From JBDTRY01 sp039931435 (lineage in GTDB: Bacteria > Acidobacteriota > Thermoanaerobaculia > Gp7-AA8), in NCBI GenBank assembly GCA_039931435.1, contig JBDTRY010000001.1, positions 1 through 64,000 on the forward strand: 64,000 nucleotides of DNA, written 5' to 3'. The notes below the pieces were generated by a model. The model was not told the origin of the DNA. It searched no databases and worked only from the letters and a program-made list of their open reading frames with translations. Position 1 is the stretch's first letter; each line of letters begins with the position of its first letter. Both the position numbers and the translations under genes were made by a program. Shown here one piece after another: positions 50,570 through 58,560 of the stretch.

Positions 50570-52063
50570 TCAGGGCCCGGGCTTCTGGCGCGATTCTGCA
50601 ACTGCCACCACCACCGGTCCCGCAGAGAGGATGGGGTGCAGTGTAAATTGCACACTGAGGGCACGCTGTTCGTCGGAGCCCAGCTCTCCAATCCAGAAAA
50701 ACCGGGCCCCGGCGGCGTCCGGCAACGAAGCGGCCTCACCGGCCAGTTCGGAAACGGGCTGGCCCGCTTCCCGCCAGCCTGGATGGCGCTGCTGCCGCGA
50801 GGGAAAGGTCAGCACTTCAGGGGACCATCGCCCATCGCGCTGGCTGATCACTTCGAGATATTCGAGGCCGGAAACGACGATCGTTGATCGCTCCGGCAGT
50901 CTGCGTCGGGCCGACTCAGCGATGAGCCGGTACGGGTGATCCGGGCGGGAACGGTGCTCGAGGACGCCGGTGTAGATCGAATAGCCACCCGTTGCCACAA
51001 AGACACCGACGAGCACAGAGCGCAGTAGCTGCGGAAGCTCACGAAGCGAGAAGGCAAGCCAGAGCATCAAAGGCACGGCCAGTACCGATTCGAATCGCAA
51101 AGGGTAGTACATCGTTTTGCCGGCCAGGGCGCCAATCGCTGCAATAAGCAAGGGAGTGAGAGTCATGACTCCGAAGAGGCGCGCTTTCATGCTTCGCATC
51201 GACCCGATCATCACTACGGCGGCAACGGCCAGGAGAGAAATCATCTGGATCCAGACCGCCGGCGGCGGCAGAAAGACGGCGGGAAACGGAGCAGCAAACC
51301 CGAGATGGCGCAACTCCGTAAGGACGAGGCCGGGGCCGGACTGTTCGGAGGCCATCCAGCGGATGGCATCATGGGGCTGCCGCGAGGCCAGCCAGAAAAA
51401 GGGACTGTAGGCCACCCCGACGAGAAGAGACCCGGAAAATGCGTCCCGAATCATGCCTTCTCTGCGCACCAGAAGGGCAACGACGAACGGTACGGCAAGA
51501 AAGAGCACTCCGTAGTAGTGACAGCAGGCCGCCAGAAAAAAACAGGCGAACGATGTGACGAGCGAACCTCTGGATCCGGTTTCGGTCCAGCGATGCACTG
51601 CCAGGACGCCGAAGGCCACGAGCATTCCACAAAGTGCATAGGCTCGTGCTTCGGTCGCAAAGTACACGCTGGCGGGAAAGAACGACAGGAGCACGGCGGC
51701 GATCCATCGCGACTCTTTCAGCCGTTTTGTGCTCAGAACGGCCAGCACTGAAAGGAACGAGAACAGAAGCGAGACGAGCCTGAGCGTCGGCACCTGGGCG
51801 ATGCTTGAATCCGTTCCGCGAAGGAGGTGCACCGGAAGCGCAACGATCCAGTAATAGAGCGGCGGACCCGAGTCCCCAAGCAGCGCGCGCACGATACCGC
51901 CCGGAGAGCGGCGCGCGATCCACACCGTGAACAGCTCATCGAAAAATGGGGAACGGACGTAGCACAACATCAGGCGCAGCGTCAGGAACACCAGCAGGAT
52001 GAGGACGGCGGCGGCGAGAAAGGCCGTCTTCTCCCGCCGCGAGCCGCTGACGGAAGTGGTCAC
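50570..52063 (-). CDS. Polytopic membrane glycosyltransferase (GT39/ArnT-like, GT-C fold)
   Basis: This 497-residue protein has about ten hydrophobic segments. The first periplasmic loop carries the acidic GT-C motif (SPFFDELFTVWIARR, Asp42-Glu43), typical of PMT/ArnT-like enzymes that move sugars from polyprenyl-phosphate donors onto lipids or proteins outside the membrane. The C-terminal soluble part is about 130 residues. The start is a GTG (52063) overlapping the TGA of the upstream receiver gene as GTGA, so translation is coupled. Its link to a chemosensory-type receiver suggests surface glycosylation controlled with the operon, which is inference. The acceptor is unknown. Confidence 0.8.
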   Translation of the reverse strand: MTTSVSGSRREKTAFLAAAVLILLVFLTLRLMLCYVRSPFFDELFTVWIARRSPGGIVRALLGDSGPPLYYWIVALPVHLLRGTDSSIAQVPTLRLVSLLFSFLSVLAVLSTKRLKESRWIAAVLLSFFPASVYFATEARAYALCGMLVAFGVLAVHRWTETGSRGSLVTSFACFFLAACCHYYGVLFLAVPFVVALLVRREGMIRDAFSGSLLVGVAYSPFFWLASRQPHDAIRWMASEQSGPGLVLTELRHLGFAAPFPAVFLPPPAVWIQMISLLAVAAVVMIGSMRSMKARLFGVMTLTPLLIAAIGALAGKTMYYPLRFESVLAVPLMLWLAFSLRELPQLLRSVLVGVFVATGGYSIYTGVLEHRSRPDHPYRLIAESARRRLPERSTIVVSGLEYLEVISQRDGRWSPEVLTFPSRQQRHPGWREAGQPVSELAGEAASLPDAAGARFFWIGELGSDEQRALSVQFTLHPILSAGPVVVAVAESRQKPGP

Positions 52064-52434
52064 GTCTGAAGCAGGTCGGAGATCGTTCGCACCAGCTGAG
52101 AAGACTGGATGGGTTTGGTGAGGTAGGCATTCGCTCCCAGGGCCATCCCCTTTTCACGATCTTCGTCGGCTCCTTCGGTGGTGATGATGATGATCGGTAT
52201 CTTGCCGAACTTGTCGCTCTGGCGAACGATGGAGACGAACTTCAGGCCATCCATCACCGGCATGTTGATGTCGGTGAGGATCAGATCGACCTTCGACTCC
52301 CCCAGCTTCTTCAGAGCATCCGCGCCGTCGACCGCTTCGATGATCTTCGCGTTACGGAAGCGCTTCAGGGAGAACGAGATCAACTGCCGCATCGTCGGTG
52401 AATCTTCGACGATCAGAAAAACAGAATTGTCCAT
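52060..52434 (-). CDS. Stand-alone CheY-like receiver
   Basis: This 124-residue receiver domain has no output domain. Phosphoacceptor Asp55 lies in DLILTDINMP; the acidic pair Glu10-Asp11 is in VEDSPTMRQL; the Thr/Lys switch residues are in IIIITTEGA and LTKPIQ (Lys107). It is likely phosphorylated by the CheA encoded upstream in the same orientation, though a 278-bp gap without genes separates it from cheB. It overlaps the glycosyltransferase gene by 4 bp. It could drive a flagellar or pilus motor or work as a phosphate sink; the choice cannot be made from sequence. Confidence 0.9.
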   Translation of the reverse strand: MDNSVFLIVEDSPTMRQLISFSLKRFRNAKIIEAVDGADALKKLGESKVDLILTDINMPVMDGLKFVSIVRQSDKFGKIPIIIITTEGADEDREKGMALGANAYLTKPIQSSQLVRTISDLLQT

Positions 52435-52712
52435 CGCTGACTACCCGCCCTTCGAAGATCGCGCCGCTGTCGTCACAGAATGCCGGAAGAAACCAGGAGC
52501 CGCCCGAACACCGGCAACGACCCGGCGGGAATTCCACGACTTTGTGCACTCCCGGACGCTGAAGCGAGGGTTCGTACGGCTGCGCTTCCCTCGACCTTTC
52601 CGGAAGTGAATCGCCCCAGCCGAGCTCCGGGATGCCATCGAGAAAACCCCGCGTCCGGGACCTTCAATATCAAGGCCTCGAATGTAGCACAAGGACCGAG
52701 GGCCACAAAGTT

Positions 52713-53765
52713 TCATTCCTCGTGACAGAGACGATTGATCGCCGCGGTAATTTCGTGGAGAGGCAGCACGTGCTGCACCGCTCCCGTTCCAATGGCACCT
52801 CGGGGCATTCCAAAGATGATGGCCGTTTCCGCGGATTCGGCAATCGTCTTTCCTCCTCTGCCGCGGACAGTGCGGATTGCTTCGGCACCGTCCGCACCCA
52901 TTCCGGTGAGAATGATGGCCAGCACGCGCTCGGCGCAGGCCCGGCTGGCGCTCTCGAAAAGCCGGTCGACCGACGGAGCGTAAAGATCGCCCTCCGCCGG
53001 TTCGTATATATCGAGCATCAGCCCGGCGCCATCCCTTCTGACCTCGGTCTGCATGCCACCGGGAGCGACGTAAACCGTTGCGGCACGGAGGCGTTCGCCA
53101 TCCACACCTTCCTTGACCGTGTAGGAACTTATCCGATCCACCCGTTCCGCAAACAAGCGTGTGAATACCGCGGGCATGTGCTGGGCTACGACGAACGGCA
53201 CATTGATGCGAGGAGTACGCTGAAACAGCGTCTGCAATGCTGGAGGTCCTCCGGTCGAAGCTCCGATGACGACGACATCCACGAGGAGTTTTAGCCCGCT
53301 CTCGGCCTGAGGGGCGAGCGGTAGCCCGGATGCCTGCATGCGCGCGGCAAGATTGTCGAGACGTACGTCGTGAGCCGCTCGAACCTTCGCCAGAAGATCC
53401 TCACGAACCTCCTCGAGTCGTGGAGAGATCGGTCCTCCCGGCTTGACGATAAATTCGGCTGCGCCCAGCTCCAGAGCCTTGAATACGGATTGCGCATCCG
53501 CTCTCGAGGACACGGCAATGACCGGCGTCGGTTGATTGGCCATGAGCCAGCGCAGGAATCCGAACCCGTCGATGCCTGGCATCTCGATGTCCAGAGTGAT
53601 CACATCCGGTGTATGACGAAGGGTCTGCTTGATCCCCGATTCGCCATCGGCAGCGGTGGCCACGACCTTCACCTCGCCACTCGACTCCAGCAGTCTGGAG
53701 ATCGTCACTCGGTTGAAGGCGGAGTCGTCAATGACAATGGCGCGAATCATCCGGCGTTCGATCAT
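52713..53765 (-). CDS. cheB: Chemoreceptor glutamate methylesterase/deamidase CheB
   Basis: This 350-residue protein has a receiver (Asp59 in DVITLDIEMPG, Asp13-Asp14) and a C-terminal methylesterase domain with the catalytic triad Ser170 (IGASTGGP), His196 (AQHMP) and Asp292 (LTGMGADGAE). It removes methyl groups from, or deamidates, receptor glutamates after phosphorylation by CheA. The first ATG at 53765 overlaps the CheR stop as ATGA and is retained; an internal ATG five codons later (MIRAIVIDDS) gives the more usual family start. It follows cheR, the normal antagonistic pair. Confidence 0.95.
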   Translation of the reverse strand: MIERRMIRAIVIDDSAFNRVTISRLLESSGEVKVVATAADGESGIKQTLRHTPDVITLDIEMPGIDGFGFLRWLMANQPTPVIAVSSRADAQSVFKALELGAAEFIVKPGGPISPRLEEVREDLLAKVRAAHDVRLDNLAARMQASGLPLAPQAESGLKLLVDVVVIGASTGGPPALQTLFQRTPRINVPFVVAQHMPAVFTRLFAERVDRISSYTVKEGVDGERLRAATVYVAPGGMQTEVRRDGAGLMLDIYEPAEGDLYAPSVDRLFESASRACAERVLAIILTGMGADGAEAIRTVRGRGGKTIAESAETAIIFGMPRGAIGTGAVQHVLPLHEITAAINRLCHEE

Positions 53766-54616
53766 CCTTTCTGGTAAACCATATCGTGCTCAAGGTGACG
53801 AAGCCGGAACTGAGTGGAGAGGGTGATCAGGGACTCGGAATGACCGAGAAGCAAATAGCCGCCCTCGCCGAGCCGTTCGTGAAAGCTGGCAATGACACTG
53901 CGCTTGGAGGCATCATCGAAATAGATAATGACGTTGCGACAGAAAATGATGTCCACCGTGCCCACCAGCGACACCCGTGGATGATCGTAAAGGTTGAGCC
54001 GCCCGAATGACACCCGTTTGCGGATGGCGTCGGAGATCTGCCAGGTGCCGTCCGGCTCTCTGACGAAATACTTCTCGCGCAACTCTGGGGTCGTAGCTCT
54101 GAACGAGTTCTCGCGATAGCGGCCCTTTCGCGCCCGAGCCAGAACCTGCTGGTTGATGTCGGAGGCAAAAATCTCGAAGGAACCACGCTCGTAGTGACCG
54201 TGCTCGGTCAGAAGCATGGCGATGGTGTAGGGCTCCTCACCCGAGGAGCAGCCGGCCGACCAGATTCGCACCTTGCGTCCCCGGGCTCTGGACAGCACTT
54301 CCGGAACAATCTCCAGGGCGAAGGCCGAGAGCTGCATCGATTCACGGAAGAAGTAGGTTTCGTTCGTGGTGATCTGGTCGAAGATCCGATCGAATTCTCC
54401 ATCGGCTCGCGGGTCGTACTGGAGAAAGTAGTAGTACTTCTGGAGGGTGTCGAAGTTCAGCTCGCGAGCGCGGGGGGAGAGCCGCTTCTGAAGCAGGTAC
54501 TTCGAAGAATCGGCGAAGTAAATTCCGCTGCGGGCGTAGATGGCGTCGCGAAGCTGCCGGAAAACGTCGTCCGGCAGGTCCAGCTGATGGTTCAGGGTGA
54601 AGTCGAAGGCGCCCAT
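53762..54616 (-). CDS. cheR: Chemoreceptor methyltransferase CheR
   Basis: This 284-residue S-adenosylmethionine-dependent methyltransferase has the N-terminal helical CheR domain (DLPDDVFRQLRDAIYARSGI), the TNETYFFRE motif (84-92), the SAM-binding segment RIWSAGCSSGEEPYTIAM (117-134) and VDIIFCRNVIIYFD. It methylates glutamates on chemoreceptors. There is no C-terminal TPR or receptor-tethering pentapeptide. It begins 21 bp after the HEAT-repeat gene and overlaps cheB by 4 bp. Confidence 0.95.
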   Translation of the reverse strand: MGAFDFTLNHQLDLPDDVFRQLRDAIYARSGIYFADSSKYLLQKRLSPRARELNFDTLQKYYYFLQYDPRADGEFDRIFDQITTNETYFFRESMQLSAFALEIVPEVLSRARGRKVRIWSAGCSSGEEPYTIAMLLTEHGHYERGSFEIFASDINQQVLARARKGRYRENSFRATTPELREKYFVREPDGTWQISDAIRKRVSFGRLNLYDHPRVSLVGTVDIIFCRNVIIYFDDASKRSVIASFHERLGEGGYLLLGHSESLITLSTQFRLRHLEHDMVYQKG

Positions 54617-54637
54617 GGGAGTGTGGGAAAAGGAGAG

Positions 54638-56878
54638 TCAGTGCACCGAGGCGCTTTCTTTCATGGCCTGTAGAGTTGCAGCGATGAGCGCTTCGTGCCG
54701 GCTGTCGGCGGTTCTCCATGCCTGCTCGAGCTGATCGCGGAACAGGTCTTTGCGGCGGACGAAGAGCTCGAGGATGTCGTCGAGGATGGAGCGATTCTCG
54801 AGTGCTCGATAGAGATAGCTGAAGGAGCTGCGATCGGCCAGTTTTCCCAGCGCTACCACCGCCGAGTGCTGAACGTATGTGTCGGCGTCGCCGACGAGCA
54901 AGGCGTGAATTTCCTCGAGCGCCCGTTCATCGCCGCGCTGGCCGAGGGCCAGAACGCCGGCGGCCCGCAAACGCCATTCGTCAGAATGCAGGCAGCGCAG
55001 CAGCTCACGGAAAATCTCGTCTCCGGGAATCCGGGACAGTGCCAGAATCCCGGCGCGGCGAATCTCCAGGTCTCGGGCATGAAGGCTGGAGAGCAACTGA
55101 TCCGCGGCGCGCCGGCTGCCGATTTTTCCCAGCGCCTCGATGGCGGCGATCTTCACCGGAGCAGGATCGCTCTCGAGGTGCGCGATGAGGGGATCGATGG
55201 CCACCGGGTCCCGATACTCGCCCAGGGCGTTTGCCGCTGCCGTTCGAATCCAGAGATCCTCATCCTCGAGGGCGCTGATCAACGGCTCGATCCCGTGACT
55301 GGGGCGCAACAGGACGATGGCCTGAATGGCAGCGATTCGCACCGAGGTCGCTTCGTCCGCCAGCGACAGCACAAGCTGATCAGCGAAACGCTCCTCGCTG
55401 AACCTTCCCATGAGCGAAACCGCCTTCTGACGGATGGCAGGGTCGCCATCCTTGGACGCCAGCAGCAGTTCCTGCGGAAATCCTTCTCCCTGGATGTTCA
55501 CAAAGATCGAAAGCGAATTGACCTTCACCGGTGTGGTCCCGGCGGCCATCAGTCTGCGGATCTTCCCCAGTAATTGCGGCTTCACCTGCGGAAAGGCAGC
55601 GACGAGGGCGCATACGGAATCCACCGCGGCCTGCTGACAACCGGGGTCGCCGTCGTCGAGCTTAGCCAGCAGGTAGTCGATTGCCGAGGGGTCGCCCAGT
55701 TGTCCCAGACTCTCCAGGGCCAGGCGGCGGATCATGGCACTGTCGTGATCGATGAAGCCAATCAGCGTAGGCACCGCTTCGTTGCCGGCGGTCAGGTTGA
55801 CGACCCGAAGGAGAATGGCCGTCACCTCGTCCTCTTCCGTCGAACGCAGCTTGTTCAGAACAGACATCGATGCCGCGGGTCCGAAGTCGACGAGCGCCTG
55901 AGCCACGACCTCCGCGCTCTCCGGATCCTCGAGGGAGTCGAGCAGAACGGGTACAGCGCGATCGTCGCCGGTCCACCCCAGGATCTGGAGGATGAAGTTC
56001 TTTACGTCGCGCTTGGGAGTGGAATGGAGATGCTCGACGAGCGGCACGATCTTCTCGCTCGGAAACGCTTCACGAAACTTGCGCTGAATCAATTGCCTTT
56101 CCATTGCCTGGACGATGCGAGGCTTGTCCGCTTCAGCGACTCGAATCAGGGCTCGCAAAGCGGTGAGGTTCAGTTTCTCTTCCTGGGAAATGATTCTGAG
56201 AAGAAAGCTGACTGTTCCCACGTCTCCGATCTTGGAGACCGCTTCGAGAATCGGCTTTCGCAGCGACTTCTCCGAATACAGGGGAAGAATGGAAGGCAGA
56301 GCCGTGCGATCTCCAATCTCGCCAAGAGCCTCGATCACGTGGAACTTCAGCCAGAGGTCCGGTGACTGCAGTGTCTCCAGCAGCGGGCCGATGGAACTGG
56401 CGCGGCGGTACTTGCCCACCGACGACACCACGGCCGAGAGAAGATTGATGTCCGATTCTTTTCGCAGGAACGCCAGGAGTGTTTCAAAACCGTCGTCGTT
56501 CCGCAGATCGCCCAGAAGATTGATCAGGGCCAGACGTACGTCGACGTCATTTCCCCGGCCGAGCTCGAAGATAATGAATGGCACCGCTCCGTCACCCACC
56601 CTGATCAATGCCTCGGTTGCGGAATTTCTCTTTCCGGCATTGGCGGGGTCGTGCAGAGAATGAAGAAGGCGCAGCAACACTGTTTCCCGGGGATTGCTGA
56701 GAATTCCATCCACGACGGTTTTTCGCACGCGCCAGTCGCGGTCGCCCAGCAGTTCGAAAAGCAGAGGGAGATCCTCGTCCGTCATCGAGCCGGCCACCTG
56801 CATGGCGGCCTTCTGACGCACGTCGGCGTTCGCCGATCGCGCCCGCTCCTGCACGTGCCCTTCAACGCTCATCGACAA
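54638..56878 (-). CDS. HEAT-repeat protein of the chemosensory operon
   Basis: This 746-residue cytoplasmic all-helical protein is built almost entirely of HEAT/PBS-lyase-like repeats of about 31 residues. Typical units are LWLKFHVIEALGEIGDRTAL, LWIRTAAANALGEYRDPVAI and VKIAAIEALGKIGSRRAADQ. There is no signal peptide and no catalytic motif. Such solenoids are protein-binding scaffolds. Location between cheW and cheR implies it binds components of this array, perhaps as adaptor or sensor input for a system lacking a local receptor. The 136-bp gap before it holds no gene; it is 21 bp from cheR. Confidence 0.85.
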   Translation of the reverse strand: MSMSVEGHVQERARSANADVRQKAAMQVAGSMTDEDLPLLFELLGDRDWRVRKTVVDGILSNPRETVLLRLLHSLHDPANAGKRNSATEALIRVGDGAVPFIIFELGRGNDVDVRLALINLLGDLRNDDGFETLLAFLRKESDINLLSAVVSSVGKYRRASSIGPLLETLQSPDLWLKFHVIEALGEIGDRTALPSILPLYSEKSLRKPILEAVSKIGDVGTVSFLLRIISQEEKLNLTALRALIRVAEADKPRIVQAMERQLIQRKFREAFPSEKIVPLVEHLHSTPKRDVKNFILQILGWTGDDRAVPVLLDSLEDPESAEVVAQALVDFGPAASMSVLNKLRSTEEDEVTAILLRVVNLTAGNEAVPTLIGFIDHDSAMIRRLALESLGQLGDPSAIDYLLAKLDDGDPGCQQAAVDSVCALVAAFPQVKPQLLGKIRRLMAAGTTPVKVNSLSIFVNIQGEGFPQELLLASKDGDPAIRQKAVSLMGRFSEERFADQLVLSLADEATSVRIAAIQAIVLLRPSHGIEPLISALEDEDLWIRTAAANALGEYRDPVAIDPLIAHLESDPAPVKIAAIEALGKIGSRRAADQLLSSLHARDLEIRRAGILALSRIPGDEIFRELLRCLHSDEWRLRAAGVLALGQRGDERALEEIHALLVGDADTYVQHSAVVALGKLADRSSFSYLYRALENRSILDDILELFVRRKDLFRDQLEQAWRTADSRHEALIAATLQAMKESASVH

Positions 56879-57014
56879 CCACGTCTGCTGATCGATAGTG
56901 TGAAGAAATCGCCGGCCGCTTTGGAGGAATGGTCCGAGCTGCCGAAAGCAGACGGGCCTGCACCGGGAAAGCGATCAGTGGAGCGCACCTCCGGAGATTC
57001 AATGGCCATGAACA

Positions 57015-57734
57015 TCAGTTCTCATCCTGCAGAACGCGGTCCACGTTCAGAAGCATGATCAACTCCCCCTCCCGCCGGAATACGCCCCGGATCCTGCCAC
57101 TCTGCTCTGCCGAAATAAGCGCCGGTTCCTGCCGGGTCTCGGAACTGCTCACTGAGGTTACCCTTCCGATGCGGTCGACGATGAACCCTGATCGTCCGGC
57201 TATCTCTTCCACGATGAGAAAGCGGGAGTCCGAACTCTGCCTTGCCTCCCGGTGGCCAAGCCTGCTGCTGACATCAAGAATCGTCACGATTGTACCGCGC
57301 ACGGAGATGATCCCCAGCACGTCAGGCCGGGCGTTCGGGACGCGAGTGATCTCGCGGGGCTCCATGATCTCGGCGATGTCCGAGACCGGGAGCGCAAACT
57401 GCTCGGTCCCGATCATGAAGGTCAGGATTTCCATCTGGTCACTCGAAGTCTCGGAGGCCACCTCGACGTCGGCGATCGCCGCCGCCCGGGCCTGGCGCGC
57501 CAGGACGTCCTGCTTGAAGCGATCGAGGCGGGACACGGGCTGCGGCTCGATCTGTGATTGTTCGACCTCCGGCTTCGTCGATTCCTTCGATTTCACAGGC
57601 GATAACGCAGCAGATCGGGATGGCTCGACGGGCTCAGAGGAACGTGACGATGACGGGAGCGCAGAGGCCGCAGCTGCCGCATCGCGCTCTTTCTTTTCGC
57701 GGGCCTTTTTCCGGATCTTTACGAGATCGACCAT
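57015..57734 (-). CDS. cheW: CheW coupling protein with long charged N-terminal extension
   Basis: This 239-residue protein has a basic, Ala/Ser-rich, probably disordered first 95 residues (MVDLVKIRKKAREKKERDAA). A CheW domain follows (ILTFMIGTEQFALPVSDIAE, ITRVPNARPDVLGIISVRGT, RFLIVEEIAGRSGFIVDRIG), ending NVDRVLQDEN. CheW joins receptors to CheA. The ATG shares one base with the TGA of the preceding ATPase gene (TGATG), so the two are translated together. The extension could tether the protein to the ATPase or HEAT scaffold; this is conjecture. Confidence 0.92.
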   Translation of the reverse strand: MVDLVKIRKKAREKKERDAAAAASALPSSSRSSEPVEPSRSAALSPVKSKESTKPEVEQSQIEPQPVSRLDRFKQDVLARQARAAAIADVEVASETSSDQMEILTFMIGTEQFALPVSDIAEIMEPREITRVPNARPDVLGIISVRGTIVTILDVSSRLGHREARQSSDSRFLIVEEIAGRSGFIVDRIGRVTSVSSSETRQEPALISAEQSGRIRGVFRREGELIMLLNVDRVLQDEN

Positions 57735-58549
57735 CAGCGATCCTCCTTCGCTCCGAGGCGGTGCTCGGCCGCGGAAGATCGGATCCGTGCTCGATCGATG
57801 TTCGTGGCATCGTCACCGAAGGCATCGAGGAGCGCGGTCGTGGCCACGGCGTTGATCAGTCGGGGAACACCTCCGGTAAGGCGATGAAGGAGATCGAGTG
57901 CTTCCGCTTCAAAGGGATTTCTGCTCCCGCCCGCCACGCGAATGCGGTGATCCACATACTTCGCGGTTTCGTCGGGTTCCAGGGCGTGAAGCCGGAAGCG
58001 GATTCCAATTCGTTGCCGCAGGGCCTCGTATTGGGGACGGTCCAGGCGGTCATCGAGTTCGGGCTGTCCGATGAGAACGACTGACATCAGATTCTGATCG
58101 TCGAGCTGAAAGTTCGTCATCAATCGGATCTCGTCGAACGCGGCCCGGCCCGGGATGAGTTGCGCTTCGTCGATGATCAACAAGGGATGGCGGTCCTGCT
58201 CGTGCAATTCGTAGAGGCGTTCGTGGATGCGGTCCAGCAATGCGGCACGCGTACGATCGGCGGGCAATTCCAGCCCCGAGGCGATGGCGCGCAGAAGCTG
58301 CGCTGGAGTGAGACGAGGGTTGATGAGGAGGATAACGGGGCGCGAGTCGCCGACCCTGTCCACCAGAGCACGGGAAATGGTCGTTTTCCCGCATCCGATT
58401 TCTCCGGTGAGAAGAGCGAGCTCATTTTCCTCCACGGCGTACTCGAGCCGAGCCAGCGCCTCTCGATGCTGTCCGGTCTCGTACAGAAAAGAAGGGTTCG
58501 GGGTTTTTCCGAACGGCTTTTCCCTGAATCCGAAGAACTCGCAGAACAG
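57734..58549 (-). CDS. ExeA/GspA-like AAA+ ATPase in the chemosensory operon, CTG start
   Basis: The P-loop ATPase has Walker A GEIGCGKTT (49-57), Walker B LLIIDEAQ (123-130) and the GQPELDDRLDRP sensor region typical of ExeA/GspA-type AAA+ proteins. Starting at the first in-frame GTG (58435) would cut off FFGFREKPFGKTPNPSFLYE and TGQHREALARLEYAV, both diagnostic of the family N-terminus. A stop codon lies just upstream at 58555-58553. The only suitable codon giving M-FCEFFGFREKPF is CTG at 58549, six bases after a perfect GGAGG. The protein is then 271 residues with no C-terminal peptidoglycan-binding or membrane segment. It is sandwiched between cheA and cheW, so I infer an ATP-driven role in array assembly or positioning. 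Confidence 0.8.
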   Translation of the reverse strand: MFCEFFGFREKPFGKTPNPSFLYETGQHREALARLEYAVEENELALLTGEIGCGKTTISRALVDRVGDSRPVILLINPRLTPAQLLRAIASGLELPADRTRAALLDRIHERLYELHEQDRHPLLIIDEAQLIPGRAAFDEIRLMTNFQLDDQNLMSVVLIGQPELDDRLDRPQYEALRQRIGIRFRLHALEPDETAKYVDHRIRVAGGSRNPFEAEALDLLHRLTGGVPRLINAVATTALLDAFGDDATNIDRARIRSSAAEHRLGAKEDR

Positions 58550-58552
58550 ACT

Positions 58553-58560
58553 TCACCTCC
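58553..58560 (-). promoter_or_regulatory. Shine-Dalgarno GGAGGTGA deciding a CTG start
   Basis: GGAGG (58560-58556) lies inside the last codons of cheA, and the TGA of the motif is the cheA stop. The spacing to the CTG at 58549-58547 is 6 nt. No ATG, GTG or TTG occurs in frame between the stop and the conserved FFGF motif. Confidence 0.75.
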
